Below are positions 15,996 through 25,422 of a stretch of 64,000 nucleotides of DNA, piece by piece; position 1 is the first letter of the stretch; every line of letters starts with the position of its first letter. The DNA lies in contig NZ_CP101527.1 of NCBI RefSeq assembly GCF_026427595.1, positions 2,513,501-2,577,500 of the forward strand, in the 5' to 3' direction. The stretch is from Alkalimarinus sediminis (GTDB lineage: Bacteria; Pseudomonadota; Gammaproteobacteria; Pseudomonadales; Oleiphilaceae). The notes beneath the pieces were generated by a model. That model worked only from the letters and a program-made list of their open reading frames with translations, made no database searches and was not told the origin of the DNA. The position numbers were made by a program, and so were the translations under genes.

Positions 15996-17816
15996 TTACA
16001 TTTCGTTTGCCTTTCTATACGCTCCTTGATAATCAAAAATTCGCTCTTTAACCCGCCATATATCCGCTCTCGCCTTACCGGTCACCTTCCTCGCAATAAC
16101 ATAGTCCGGTGCAGTAAACGCATCCGCAGATTCAATCACCTGCGCAATCGCTGTAAATTTCTTAGGTACTGTCCCACGCTTAAACCGACGACCAAAATAC
16201 TGATTGAATATATGGCAATGCCCCTTATGAGAAAGATCAAAGTGTTCACTTAGTTCAACACCCTGCTCATCATGGTAAATGATTTTCAGCCGCCCTTTGC
16301 TCTCTTCAAAAGTAACACCAGCACACCGTATCACCATAGCGTTCTTGAGGCGGAGAGCAGCTTTTAACTGATCATCAGGGTCTATAATCGCCTCGTGACA
16401 GCGAGCGCATTGGCGTGCAGCTATATCATTTTCTGCCCCACAAAGACGGCACTCTTTAAAACGAAACCGGTAATCACAAGATACCCTTTCACCAGACTCG
16501 ATAAGTTCGTACCCCCAACATTTACGGCCATAATGCTCGATCAACTGCCCTTGATCATCTGTTATGCCCCAGAATGTATTTGCAAACTCACACTTGGGGC
16601 AGTGAACCATAACAGGAACGCTCTCAGATGAAGGCTTTGCCGCCCCGACTTCAGGATAAAACAAGTCAAACCCATTGCCTGCATAATCGACCACAAGACA
16701 GTCGGTTTTACCATCCGACAACCTTAAACCCCGCCCTACGATTTGCTGATAGAGGCTAACTGACTCAGTCGGCCTTAATATGGCGATCATATCCACATGC
16801 GGTGCATCAAAACCGGTCGTCAATACTGCCACATTCACCAAAAATTTTAGTTCGCGAGACTTAAACCTCGATATGAGTTCTGTTCGTTGATTAGGAGGAG
16901 TGTCGCCGGTTATCAATGCCGTTTCTTTGGCATTCAAATAGCCTGTAATTTCTTTTGCGTGATTAATACTAGCTGCAAAAATCATAACCCCTTGGCGACT
17001 AGGTTCACCGTTTGCCAGCATTTTGATTTGCTCAATAATTCCTTGGGTAACACGCGGATATCGAGCAAGTAGTTCGTTCACTTCACGTTCATTATACTGA
17101 CCGTTACTATTCGCGTTGAGACTTGAGAAATCATAGTGTGCAATGGCGGCATCAACGACTTTAGGTGGGGTTAAATAGCCATTTTTAATCATGTAGTTTA
17201 GAGGGAGCTCGTAGATACAATGACTAAATGGTCGAGTATCATCGGCACGAGTATAACCATGATAGTGGTAACGATAAATCCACCCTATACCCATTCGATA
17301 AGGTGTTGCGGTCAACCCGAGTACCTTTAACCCGGGATTATGAGATTTTAACTTACGGGTTAATTGTAGATATTGGCTCTCATTGACTGACGTATCTTTC
17401 TGGGTATCACCACTCGAACTATGTTTTAGGTTTTCATCGACTTCCCCACTCACGCGATGACATTCGTCGATAATGACAAGAGAATAAGACTCTGAAAAAG
17501 CGTCTAAATTACGCGCTACCGATTGAATGCTGGCAAACGTGACTTGTTGAGCAGTGCTCTTTTGCTTCAACCCTGCAGAGTAGATACTGGCGGTAAGCCC
17601 GTAGCTCTCATATTTAGCATGGTTTTGCTCGACCAGTTCTTTTACATGCGCGAGCACTAAAATTTTACGTTTGGCTAAACGTGCTAATTCCGCAATAACC
17701 AGACTTTTGCCCGCGCCTGTTGGCAGCACAATCACCGCAGACTCGTCACTTTTACGAAAATGCTCAATGGTTGCTTTAACCGCATCTCGTTGATAATTGC
17801 GAAGAATAAAAGCCAT
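15996..17816 (-). CDS. radD: DEAD/DEAH-box DNA repair helicase RadD
   Basis: Starts at ATG 17816 (606 residues, MAFILRNYQRDAV), close to E. coli RadD/YejH (586). An upstream in-frame start would overlap the neighbouring barrel gene and add 26 residues before the conserved start. Motifs: LRNYQRDAV (Q-tip region), VLPTGAGKS (Walker A), DECHR (motif II), LGLTATPYRMG, then LTTGFDAPHVDMIAILRPT and QQIVGRGLRL of the second RecA domain. The C-terminal half has zinc-ribbon cysteines (CPKCEF, CRLCGAE, CARCHEA). RadD aids RecA-dependent strand exchange and survival of radiation damage. Confidence 0.9.
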   Translation of the reverse strand: MAFILRNYQRDAVKATIEHFRKSDESAVIVLPTGAGKSLVIAELARLAKRKILVLAHVKELVEQNHAKYESYGLTASIYSAGLKQKSTAQQVTFASIQSVARNLDAFSESYSLVIIDECHRVSGEVDENLKHSSSGDTQKDTSVNESQYLQLTRKLKSHNPGLKVLGLTATPYRMGIGWIYRYHYHGYTRADDTRPFSHCIYELPLNYMIKNGYLTPPKVVDAAIAHYDFSSLNANSNGQYNEREVNELLARYPRVTQGIIEQIKMLANGEPSRQGVMIFAASINHAKEITGYLNAKETALITGDTPPNQRTELISRFKSRELKFLVNVAVLTTGFDAPHVDMIAILRPTESVSLYQQIVGRGLRLSDGKTDCLVVDYAGNGFDLFYPEVGAAKPSSESVPVMVHCPKCEFANTFWGITDDQGQLIEHYGRKCWGYELIESGERVSCDYRFRFKECRLCGAENDIAARQCARCHEAIIDPDDQLKAALRLKNAMVIRCAGVTFEESKGRLKIIYHDEQGVELSEHFDLSHKGHCHIFNQYFGRRFKRGTVPKKFTAIAQVIESADAFTAPDYVIARKVTGKARADIWRVKERIFDYQGAYRKANEM

Positions 17817-17835
17817 ATTAGTACAGTGAGTCTCT

Positions 17836-19140
17836 CTAAAAGGGGTGATCAACCATAAACCACAAGCTTCCACCCTCTTCGGAAACAGCAACATCTGCTC
17901 GCACGACTAACCCTGCCATCATCGACCTTAGTGAAACACCGCCATCATATTTTAAATCATTCAACAGCGCATTCGCCGTATATTCAGGTGCCACCCTGCC
18001 AGCCTCAATAAATGGCACTAACTGAAACCAGTCTAATTTCAAAAAGCGCAACCATTTAACCCCTTCAACCGGGTTGTACTTTAGGGTGTAACGGTATTCT
18101 GCCGTCATATAGATGGCCGCTTTATCATGAAACCGGTTCTGGCTGTAACCGCGCATTCGATAGAAACCGCCTAAACTAGCGCCTTCATTATAAGGAGGGG
18201 CATTTGCCACTCGCTGCTTACCTTCATCGTTATATTCAACAGCCCAAGAAGACGAGTACCCGGTCCAGAAGTTTAGCGCCAGCACTCGCTGATAGGCATG
18301 CTCAGACTCCCCAAAGGAATAATATTTGCTGGCATCAAATTCAAGGAATGTCCATTGATGGTCGGACTCCAACCAAGCCGCATCATGGCTAACAGATATA
18401 TACTGCTTAGAGCCCTTAGAGGGGTTAACGGGGAAGTCCGTATTGTCATAAAGCAGACCAAGCTCTACGGCATGAACAGCCCCATCTAAAAAGCGTTCTT
18501 CCTGCTCAAAGCTTTGGTAGCGATTAAACTGGCGCAGTAAAACCACAGAAGCACCACTGGTCAGAGGGTTCCACTTGTCACCACCACTCGGTTCTGAAAT
18601 CAAAAGACCATTGCGGGTTTCGTAGTTAACCATCCCCTTGTTAGCAGTCGCACCAAAAGGCAAAGAGAATTCCAGCTTCATCTCCCACCAGTTTGAGGAA
18701 CCATTTGCCTCTATATAGTCATCAGGTGACGAGTCATTACTTCCCGCCAGAGGTGATGTATGAAACTCATCTCTCGTTGTGGCATATGCTCGCTGGTCAG
18801 GATAGTAGCCCTCCATACCAACAATACTAAAATAGAGTCGATCGGTACCGGGCAACCGGAAGTTCCAAAGCCCTGCACCCACGCCATAACTGATCTCACC
18901 ACCAAATGCCGTCGCCCCCACCGTCATTTGATCTTGAAAATAACCACTCGCCATTGCTCCAAGACCTAGATTCAGCCCCATGGTTTCAGTTGAAAAAGCA
19001 AAAGGGAGGATCAAACTTTCTGCAGTTTTGTTTGGAGTTTCAACTCTATCAACTGAGCGTTTAACATTAGCGGAGGTCACAGCCATCAAGGAAGTAGGCA
19101 TTGCCATTAACAACAGAATTACAATAACGTACACTGGCAT
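17836..19140 (-). CDS. Outer-membrane beta-barrel protein, Omp85/BamA-TamA C-terminal type
   Basis: ATG 19140 gives 434 residues beginning with a good signal peptide (MPVYVIVILLLMAMPTSLMA) and has GAG nine bases upstream; a reading 33 codons longer hides that signal. The body alternates aromatic-flanked beta strands. The C-terminus (GVSLRSMMAGLVVRADVAVS to a final HPF) matches the barrel end of bacterial surface antigen D15/Omp85 proteins, with the terminal Phe needed for BAM insertion. No POTRA domains fit before the barrel, so this is a short, barrel-only member of unknown cargo. It is followed 19 bp later by radD. Confidence 0.8.
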   Translation of the reverse strand: MPVYVIVILLLMAMPTSLMAVTSANVKRSVDRVETPNKTAESLILPFAFSTETMGLNLGLGAMASGYFQDQMTVGATAFGGEISYGVGAGLWNFRLPGTDRLYFSIVGMEGYYPDQRAYATTRDEFHTSPLAGSNDSSPDDYIEANGSSNWWEMKLEFSLPFGATANKGMVNYETRNGLLISEPSGGDKWNPLTSGASVVLLRQFNRYQSFEQEERFLDGAVHAVELGLLYDNTDFPVNPSKGSKQYISVSHDAAWLESDHQWTFLEFDASKYYSFGESEHAYQRVLALNFWTGYSSSWAVEYNDEGKQRVANAPPYNEGASLGGFYRMRGYSQNRFHDKAAIYMTAEYRYTLKYNPVEGVKWLRFLKLDWFQLVPFIEAGRVAPEYTANALLNDLKYDGGVSLRSMMAGLVVRADVAVSEEGGSLWFMVDHPF

Positions 19141-19366
19141 GCCGAGTCTCAGTAGATTAATACGAACGAATTTCGAATATGATGAGTAAATAAGTATCTT
19201 ACAATATTCATTCAAAAAAACACGTAAAAAGAGTAACATCCAGCCTGTGGTACTTATATCATTTCATAGTGCTATCAATACCCATTTGTTTGACCAGACC
19301 AAACGATCCACTATACAGCCAAAGCTACTGCAAACTTAACGAGTGCAACCTTAACTATTGCAAACA

Positions 19367-20839
19367 ATGACCAAAGAATCCTCAAAGATAGCCACAACAA
19401 CATCACCGACTATAGGCATCGTCGGTGGAGGCATGGCAGGTTCAACGATAGCATTAAGGCTGTCTGAGCTCGGTATCAATATTGTACTTTTTGAAGCAAG
19501 CAAAACGTTGGTGAATGGCCCGCCTATTTGCCATTTGCACGCGGGTGGAAACCTCTACCGAGAGATTTCAGATGAACAGTGTCTAACGCTATTAAGGCAG
19601 TCTATTGATACGCTAAAGGTTTACCCACAAACAGCAAATATACGGCCCACGGTGATTGCCATACCCACTCGCGATAGTGGCTCACCCGATGCATTGCTGC
19701 CTCGTTTACAAAAGCTGCAAGACGAATATGCAACATTAATAAAGCAGAACCCTTCGAACAACGTGCTTGGCGCAGCAGAAGATTATTTTCGGCTCTATGA
19801 CCGTGAATCACTCGAAGCGTTAGCCCAAAAAGAGATACCCAAATCAGCAGAATCATTAGATGACTGGATGATTCCCGTAGCCAAAACCCTAAATTTGGAT
19901 GAGTTCAAGCTACCGCTTATTCTTGTGCAGGAGTACGGCCTTAGTATTTTTCGTATAGCCTCCACCGTCAGCTTAGCATTTGAACAGTTAACGTCGTGCA
20001 CAGTGCTAACCAACACCCGAGTAACGGATATTCAACAACGGCAGGATAAGCCTGGGTGGGACATCGAGTATCAATCAGCTGACAACCCTAAAGAGTCTAT
20101 CGCTGTTGACTACTTAGTTAATGCGTGTGGTTATCGCACCGGTACATTAGATGATATGCATGGTTTTCAGCGTAACCGAATGGTTGAGTTTAAAGCCGCT
20201 TACGTTACCCATTGGTCTGACTGCCAAGGACAATGGCCTGAAGTTATTTTTCATGGTGAGCGTGGCACCCCAGATGGCATGGCTCAACTAACGCCCTACC
20301 CTGATGGATATTTTCAACTTCATGGCATGACAGAAGAGATTACCCTGTTTAAAGAGGGGCTTGTCGCTTCAACAGCTAAAAGCGCACAGCCCATGCTAAA
20401 TAGTCTGTTTAACCGAAAATTAACCGATAAGTGGTATCGAGATGAAATTGAGCGACGCACTGCAAAGGCGGTCGAACATGTTGCTCAGTTTATCCCGCCC
20501 TTCGGCAACGCTACCGTGGCCGGAAACCCCATGTTCGGCGCGCAACAGATCCCGGGCGATGATCCATCACTTCGTGCAGCAGATGTTTCATTTGATGGTG
20601 ACCGCTATGCTCGAGCTGAAATCGTAAAAGCCTCTTCGGCACTAACAGTGGCAACGGCGATCATTGAGAAACTAAGAGACGAACACCTGCTCCCCGCAGA
20701 GCTATCAATCGCAGATAGTGAAATCAATGAGCAATTTCCAGTCACTAGCGCCTTGCCCATAGATAAAATTATCTCGCTTGCCGAGCATCTAGCCGAAGAA
20801 CGCAGCTCTCCAACAGCACTCGCAAGACCTGTTGGCTAG
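19367..20839 (+). CDS. FAD-dependent oxidoreductase
   Basis: A 490-residue protein from ATG 19367 (a TTG three codons upstream is possible). A dinucleotide-binding motif, GIVGGGMAGSTIALRL (GxGxxG plus acidic FEA at strand 2), lies at about residues 17-43 and a second flavin-contact motif, DYLVNACGYRTG, near the middle. The C-terminal region (NPMFGAQQIPGDDPSLRAAD) is not diagnostic. The family (DAO/glucose-inhibited division-like flavoproteins) oxidises amines or hydroxy acids; the substrate here is unknown. It is divergent from the barrel gene and convergent with another flavoprotein gene. Confidence 0.8.
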   Translation: MTKESSKIATTTSPTIGIVGGGMAGSTIALRLSELGINIVLFEASKTLVNGPPICHLHAGGNLYREISDEQCLTLLRQSIDTLKVYPQTANIRPTVIAIPTRDSGSPDALLPRLQKLQDEYATLIKQNPSNNVLGAAEDYFRLYDRESLEALAQKEIPKSAESLDDWMIPVAKTLNLDEFKLPLILVQEYGLSIFRIASTVSLAFEQLTSCTVLTNTRVTDIQQRQDKPGWDIEYQSADNPKESIAVDYLVNACGYRTGTLDDMHGFQRNRMVEFKAAYVTHWSDCQGQWPEVIFHGERGTPDGMAQLTPYPDGYFQLHGMTEEITLFKEGLVASTAKSAQPMLNSLFNRKLTDKWYRDEIERRTAKAVEHVAQFIPPFGNATVAGNPMFGAQQIPGDDPSLRAADVSFDGDRYARAEIVKASSALTVATAIIEKLRDEHLLPAELSIADSEINEQFPVTSALPIDKIISLAEHLAEERSSPTALARPVG

Positions 20840-20892
20840 CCAAATTAAACCGGCAAACTAAAAGACAGTAACCGAAGATTGATCAATCATGC

Positions 20893-22179
20893 TTACGCCA
20901 CCCATGGCACTTCGGCCCCCAATTGCTCAGCTATAAACATGGCAGACTGAACAGCACTTTCAAGCAATGGAATACCCGGCATCGCATACGAACCGCAATA
21001 CCAAATTTGACGATCGTTCTCTTTTTGCAGTCGATTGAGGGATTTAACCGCAGCTAAACTTTCAAGATTCACTGTAGGTCGCTCGAAATGTGATCGCCCC
21101 AGCACCGTCTCTTTTTTAGGTTCCATTACAGGATTCCAGGTCTGAAACAAAGGGGAGCCATCATTAAGTGACGGATAAATCTTATTTAACCAGATACTCG
21201 CCATCGGCTTATTTTGTTTTTGTTCCAGCAAAAAGTTAACAGGCGCTCGGTCATCTTCTGCTTTAGGAATCAAATCTATATCGCCATGCACTACAACTTC
21301 GCTGCGCTCGTATGGAATCTTGCTCAGTAGTTTTTTAGCCTCTGTTTCATCCTTAGAAATCATCTTAACCGCTTGATTTGCCTGTACCGCAACCACCACA
21401 TGATCAAACAGATGCTCTCGCCCATTGCTTTCAATTATCTTTACCTGTTTATCTTGTTTAGCAATGCTCTTGATTTCAGCATCACAGTGCAGCGTATTAC
21501 AGTTTTCGAGCATACGATGTATGGCGTCTTCAGCCCCTCTTTTTGCTCGCCAAATGCCGTTAAACAACATGCCGCTGGCTAAAAAGTCGATGATAATTTC
21601 TGCCGGATACTGTTTTACGGCAGGGTAAGAGCAGGTACAGATCGCAGCAAAAGAAGGCAGAATAACCTCTTCGATAAAGGTGTTTGAGTATTGGTTTGCT
21701 CGCAGATAATGTTCAATACTCAGGCCGTCAGTTAGTCCTTTTTGACGATCACGTTTGGCAAACACTAAAAAGCGGGCAGTATCTCTCGCAATTCGAACTG
21801 ACTTTAAATTCACCTTACTCAAACCAGCAAAAACCGGGAAAGCACGTTTACCGAGTTCCACGTAACGATAGCCAAAGTAGATACTTTTATTGCGGTCAGA
21901 TGAGTAGGACGCCGAGTGATCGGTTCGCTGTATTTCAACACCCATTTGTTGATAAAACGCGACTAGATTTTTGTAGTAACAGGTATTAAATGCACGCAAT
22001 GGGACGTCGATTCGCTCCTCTATGTCGCCGTCTTTATAGCTAAGGTTAAACGCCCCCATACCTGGCTTTTCATGGCGTTCAAACAATGTCACATCATGCT
22101 GCCTACCCAACAACCAGGCTACACTTAGGCCTGCAATGCCGCTCCCGACCACGGCTATATTCTTTTTCACTACTATCAT
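20893..22179 (-). CDS. FAD/NAD(P)-binding amine-oxidase-like protein
   Basis: A 428-residue protein beginning NIAVVGSGIAGLSVAWLLGRQHDVTLFERHEKPGM, the GxGxxG FAD motif plus acidic end and the RxGG-like segment of flavin amine oxidases and protoporphyrinogen-oxidase relatives. FDHVVVAVQANQAVKMI and a C-terminal IWYCGSYAMPGIPLLESAVQSA motif, where the FAD isoalloxazine is contacted, support this. It lies 67 bp downstream of choV on the same strand, so it may be the last gene of the choline operon, which would hint at oxidation of a choline or betaine-derived amine; this link is speculative. Confidence 0.82.
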   Translation of the reverse strand: MIVVKKNIAVVGSGIAGLSVAWLLGRQHDVTLFERHEKPGMGAFNLSYKDGDIEERIDVPLRAFNTCYYKNLVAFYQQMGVEIQRTDHSASYSSDRNKSIYFGYRYVELGKRAFPVFAGLSKVNLKSVRIARDTARFLVFAKRDRQKGLTDGLSIEHYLRANQYSNTFIEEVILPSFAAICTCSYPAVKQYPAEIIIDFLASGMLFNGIWRAKRGAEDAIHRMLENCNTLHCDAEIKSIAKQDKQVKIIESNGREHLFDHVVVAVQANQAVKMISKDETEAKKLLSKIPYERSEVVVHGDIDLIPKAEDDRAPVNFLLEQKQNKPMASIWLNKIYPSLNDGSPLFQTWNPVMEPKKETVLGRSHFERPTVNLESLAAVKSLNRLQKENDRQIWYCGSYAMPGIPLLESAVQSAMFIAEQLGAEVPWVA

Positions 22180-22246
22180 CCATTTAGTTTATCAGTGCGT
22201 TTTCATCTACCTGCTGCTCAGTATTAGATAAATACTTAACGTCAGG

Positions 22247-23425
22247 TTAATCTTCTTCGAACAACTTGCCGAGCATGGCATGGTAAATCTCTTTATCGCC
22301 AATATAACCCACCATTTTGTCGTTATCGACGACCAGTACACCATGCCCTGTATGATAGCGAATCTCCATGACATCTTTCATAAGTGTATTGGCTTGCACG
22401 ATGGTTGGCTGCTTCCCCAACGCTTCAATAGTTTGATCAGGTAGCCAGCTTTGCAGATCGTGCTCTTGATCACCATATCGAACGCGACAGCTTAGCGGTG
22501 TGTCACCTAACCTTAACCAATAATCATGGCGTCGACTGAGACAGTACTCGTTGTTCGAAACAGGAAGTTCACGCAACGGTCGCAACAAAGCATTTGCCTT
22601 GACTACATCAACCGGGTTGGTGTGGGCAACGAAGCTGCGAACATAATCATCAGCTGGGTTGAGCACAATATTTTCTGGTGTGTCATGCTGAACAATTTCG
22701 CCATCTTTCATAATGGCAATATGGTTACCCAGTTTCAGCGCTTCATCGAGATCATGACTGACGAAAATAACGGTTTTTTGAAGCTGCTGCTGCAAGCGTA
22801 ACAACTCATCTTGCAGTTGATTACGAATCAAAGGGTCTAACGCCGAAAACGGCTCATCCATTAGAATAATATCTGTCTCCATCGCTAGCGCACGAGCTAA
22901 CCCCACCCGCTGCTGCATGCCTCCAGAGAGTTCCGAAGGCCGCATATTGGCCCACTGAGTCAAACCGACTAAATCTAACTGGTGCATAACGCGCTCACGA
23001 ATGAGCTTTTTCTCTAACCCTTTTTGCTCCAAGCCAAACGCCACATTTTGGGCAACGGTTAACCAGGGCATAAGCGCAAACTTTTGGAACACCATCGTGA
23101 TCCGTTCCATACGTACTTTTCGCTTTTCCGCTTCAGATAGCCCTAGGAAGTTCTGCATCCCCTGGTCAGTTTTTAATAATACTTCCCCTCGGGTAATCGG
23201 GTTAAGTCCATTGGCAGTTCTTAGCAAACTTGATTTGCCCGAACCAGACAATCCCATCAGCACACAGATTTCACCTTTAGCAACTGATAAGTTTGCATTA
23301 CGAACAGCGGCCGTTAGACCTGTTTTGTCTTGTATGTCGTTTCGGCTTATATTGTCATCGATTAAAGGTATAGCCCGTTCCGGGTTTTTACCAAAAACCA
23401 CATCGACATTCTTAAATTCAATCAC
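22247..23425 (-). CDS. choV: Choline ABC transporter ATP-binding protein
   Basis: A 392-residue ATPase of the OpuA/ProV type. Walker A GLSGSGKSS (58-66), Q-loop VFQKFALMPW, signature LSGGMQQRVGLARAL, Walker B IILMDEPFSALD and the H-loop in VSHDLDEAL are all present. The last 90 residues (KDVMEIRYHTGHGVLVVDND) resemble a single CBS-like regulatory domain. An extra N-terminal insertion before strand 2 (ERAIPLIDDNISRNDIQDKT) is characteristic of ChoV. Its start overlaps choW by 4 bp. It powers high-affinity choline uptake with ChoW and ChoX. Confidence 0.92.
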   Translation of the reverse strand: MIEFKNVDVVFGKNPERAIPLIDDNISRNDIQDKTGLTAAVRNANLSVAKGEICVLMGLSGSGKSSLLRTANGLNPITRGEVLLKTDQGMQNFLGLSEAEKRKVRMERITMVFQKFALMPWLTVAQNVAFGLEQKGLEKKLIRERVMHQLDLVGLTQWANMRPSELSGGMQQRVGLARALAMETDIILMDEPFSALDPLIRNQLQDELLRLQQQLQKTVIFVSHDLDEALKLGNHIAIMKDGEIVQHDTPENIVLNPADDYVRSFVAHTNPVDVVKANALLRPLRELPVSNNEYCLSRRHDYWLRLGDTPLSCRVRYGDQEHDLQSWLPDQTIEALGKQPTIVQANTLMKDVMEIRYHTGHGVLVVDNDKMVGYIGDKEIYHAMLGKLFEED

Positions 23426-24267
23426 TTATATCTACTCTTTGATAAACGGTCTAACATGATCGCAACCAATACAATGGCAAGACCGGCTTCAAACCCCATG
23501 GCTATATCGACAGTGTTCAGAGCCCTAACAACGGGTTTACCTAACCCATCTGCACCCACTAAAGCAGCTATCACCACCATCGATAGTGACAACATAATAC
23601 ACTGGGTGATACCAGCTCTAATGCTTGACATAGCAGCGGGTATTTCAACTTTTACGAGTAAGTTTCTATTGGTACAACCAAACGCTTTACCGGCTTCTAA
23701 TAGCTCAGACGGCACCTCCGATATACCCAAATAGGTGAGTCGTATCGGTGCGGCAATCGCAAACACGATGGTTGAAATCAACCCTGGCACGACTCCTAAC
23801 CCAAACAATGTCAATGTAGGAATAAGATAGACAAAGGTCGGAATTGTTTGCATTAAATCGAGAATAGGACGCAAAAAGCGATATAACATTGGACGATGCG
23901 CCGCCGCGATACCGACCGGAACACCAATTAAGACACAGGAGCCCGTCGCAAACAGCACCAGTGAAAGCGTTTCAATAGTTTGTTGCCAATAACCTAGATT
24001 CCAGATCAGCAATAGCGACAAGGCACAAAATAGTGCCGTCCCCCAATGCCGCTGTCGCCACACCGAAAGTGCAGCAACCAATGAGATAAAAACGATAGGG
24101 TGAAGGCTCAAAAGTGCATTAATCAAGCCTTGAATTAAAAACTCCAACGATATGGCAATGTAATCAAAAAACTCGCCGCTGCTCTCTATCAAGCCGTCTA
24201 TCAAGTCTTCGGCCCAGTCACCAACGGGGACCTTATTCTCTGTAATCCAGCTCATATTAGTTCGCAT
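23422..24267 (-). CDS. choW: Choline ABC transporter permease
   Basis: A 281-residue inner-membrane protein of the ProW/OpuAB family. Residues 1-45 are an amphipathic leader, then about six hydrophobic helices. The EAA loop that docks on the ATPase reads LGISEVPSELLEAGKAFGCT. The start MRTNMSWITENKVPVGDWAEDLIDGL is typical of ChoW. It ends by overlapping choV by 4 bp, indicating coupled translation, but is separated from choX by 176 bp of hairpin-rich DNA. Confidence 0.92.
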   Translation of the reverse strand: MRTNMSWITENKVPVGDWAEDLIDGLIESSGEFFDYIAISLEFLIQGLINALLSLHPIVFISLVAALSVWRQRHWGTALFCALSLLLIWNLGYWQQTIETLSLVLFATGSCVLIGVPVGIAAAHRPMLYRFLRPILDLMQTIPTFVYLIPTLTLFGLGVVPGLISTIVFAIAAPIRLTYLGISEVPSELLEAGKAFGCTNRNLLVKVEIPAAMSSIRAGITQCIMLSLSMVVIAALVGADGLGKPVVRALNTVDIAMGFEAGLAIVLVAIMLDRLSKSRYK

Positions 24268-24288
24268 TTTTTTGAGATATATTGAATC

Positions 24289-24409
24289 AAATCACCCTGC
24301 AACTTGTAGTTCTCTGCATAGGGTGATTTTAATTGTGGCATTTGGCGCTCAAGATAGCGCTCATGCAACAACTCGGTAACCCTGCCATCCCCGCGAAGGC
24401 GGGGATGGC
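24289..24409 (-). promoter_or_regulatory. Three stem-loops between choX and choW, including a REP-like palindrome
   Basis: Reading with the transcript: an 11-bp perfect stem with a 4-nt loop (24409-24384, GCCATCCCCGC / GCGGGGATGGC), then GCGCT/AGCGC (24360-24345), then a 10-bp stem AAATCACCCT / AGGGTGATTT (24329-24289, 21-nt loop). None has a T tract. The first resembles REP-type elements and has a cousin at 41715-41736. The place, after a binding-protein gene and before the permease gene, parallels the malE-malF REP in E. coli, which stabilises the upstream message. Confidence 0.7.
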
Positions 24410-24443
24410 AATAAGAATGAAGAGCCGTACTAATTAAGCCGAA

Positions 24444-25397
24444 TTACTTAAGGCCTAGCGCTTCTTTAACAGCTGGAAGAGCGGGTTTACCATCAAGCGT
24501 TGTGACACCTGATAACCACTCATCTAATACTTGGCCATTCGCTTTTAACCATGCAGCTGCGGCATCCTTAGGCTTTTTACCTTCATCCAAAATGGCCGAC
24601 ATGATTTCGTTTTCCATCTGCAGAGTGAAGGTTAGATTAGTCAGCAATTTGCCAACATTACCGCACTCTTCCACATAACCTTTACGAACATTGGTATGAA
24701 CGGTTGCGCCACCCAGATTGGGGCCAAAGAAGTCGTCCCCACCTTCAAGATACATCAGTTCAAAGTTAGCGTTCATTGGGTGCGGCTCCCAACCTAGAAA
24801 TACAATCCACTGGTCACGGCGTTTTTTACGCTTAACCTGTGAAAGCATGCCGGCTTCGCTAGACTCAACCACACTAAACCCTTTTAGACCAAAGGCGTCC
24901 TGATCGATCATATCTTGGATTAAACGATTCCCGTCATTGCCAGGCTCGATGCCGTAGATTTTGTTTTCGAATTTATCTGCAAACTTTGCGATATCCGCAA
25001 AGGTTTTAACCCCTGCATCGTACACATACTTAGGCACGGCTAACGTATATTTAGCGCCATCCAAGTTCTTATGTATCGTCTCAACGGTGCCTCTCTCACG
25101 GTAGGCTTTGATATCACCTTCCATCGTTGGCATCCAGTTACCCAAAAAGACATCGATATCATTGTTCTCAAGCGACTTATAAGTAACAGGCACAGACAAT
25201 AATTGAGTTTTGGTTTCATACCCCATGCCGTTTAAAACGACTGAAGCCGTTGCTGTAGTGGCCGTAATATCGGTCCACCCTACATCTGAAAAGTAAACCG
25301 TATCGCACTGCTTCGCTTGCAGTGCCATGGGTTGCATTAACAAAGGGGTTAAAACCATCGCTGACATTACATGTTTTAATCTGCTGCGTTTTATCAT
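24444..25397 (-). CDS. choX: Choline-binding periplasmic protein of the ABC transporter
   Basis: A 317-residue exported protein; signal peptide 1-28 (VLTPLLMQPMALQA). It belongs to the ProX/OpuAC type-II binding proteins. Trp residues in SDVGWTD, LGNWMPT and FLGWEPHPMN together with Tyr in AKYTLAVPKY reproduce the aromatic box that holds the choline quaternary ammonium in ChoX. It delivers choline, and to a lesser extent acetylcholine in known homologues, to ChoWV. It sits 25 bp after betA in the betIBA-choXWV order. Confidence 0.92.
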   Translation of the reverse strand: MIKRSRLKHVMSAMVLTPLLMQPMALQAKQCDTVYFSDVGWTDITATTATASVVLNGMGYETKTQLLSVPVTYKSLENNDIDVFLGNWMPTMEGDIKAYRERGTVETIHKNLDGAKYTLAVPKYVYDAGVKTFADIAKFADKFENKIYGIEPGNDGNRLIQDMIDQDAFGLKGFSVVESSEAGMLSQVKRKKRRDQWIVFLGWEPHPMNANFELMYLEGGDDFFGPNLGGATVHTNVRKGYVEECGNVGKLLTNLTFTLQMENEIMSAILDEGKKPKDAAAAWLKANGQVLDEWLSGVTTLDGKPALPAVKEALGLK

Positions 25398-25422
25398 TTT
25401 CTCGCTCTACTCTCCGAATGTT

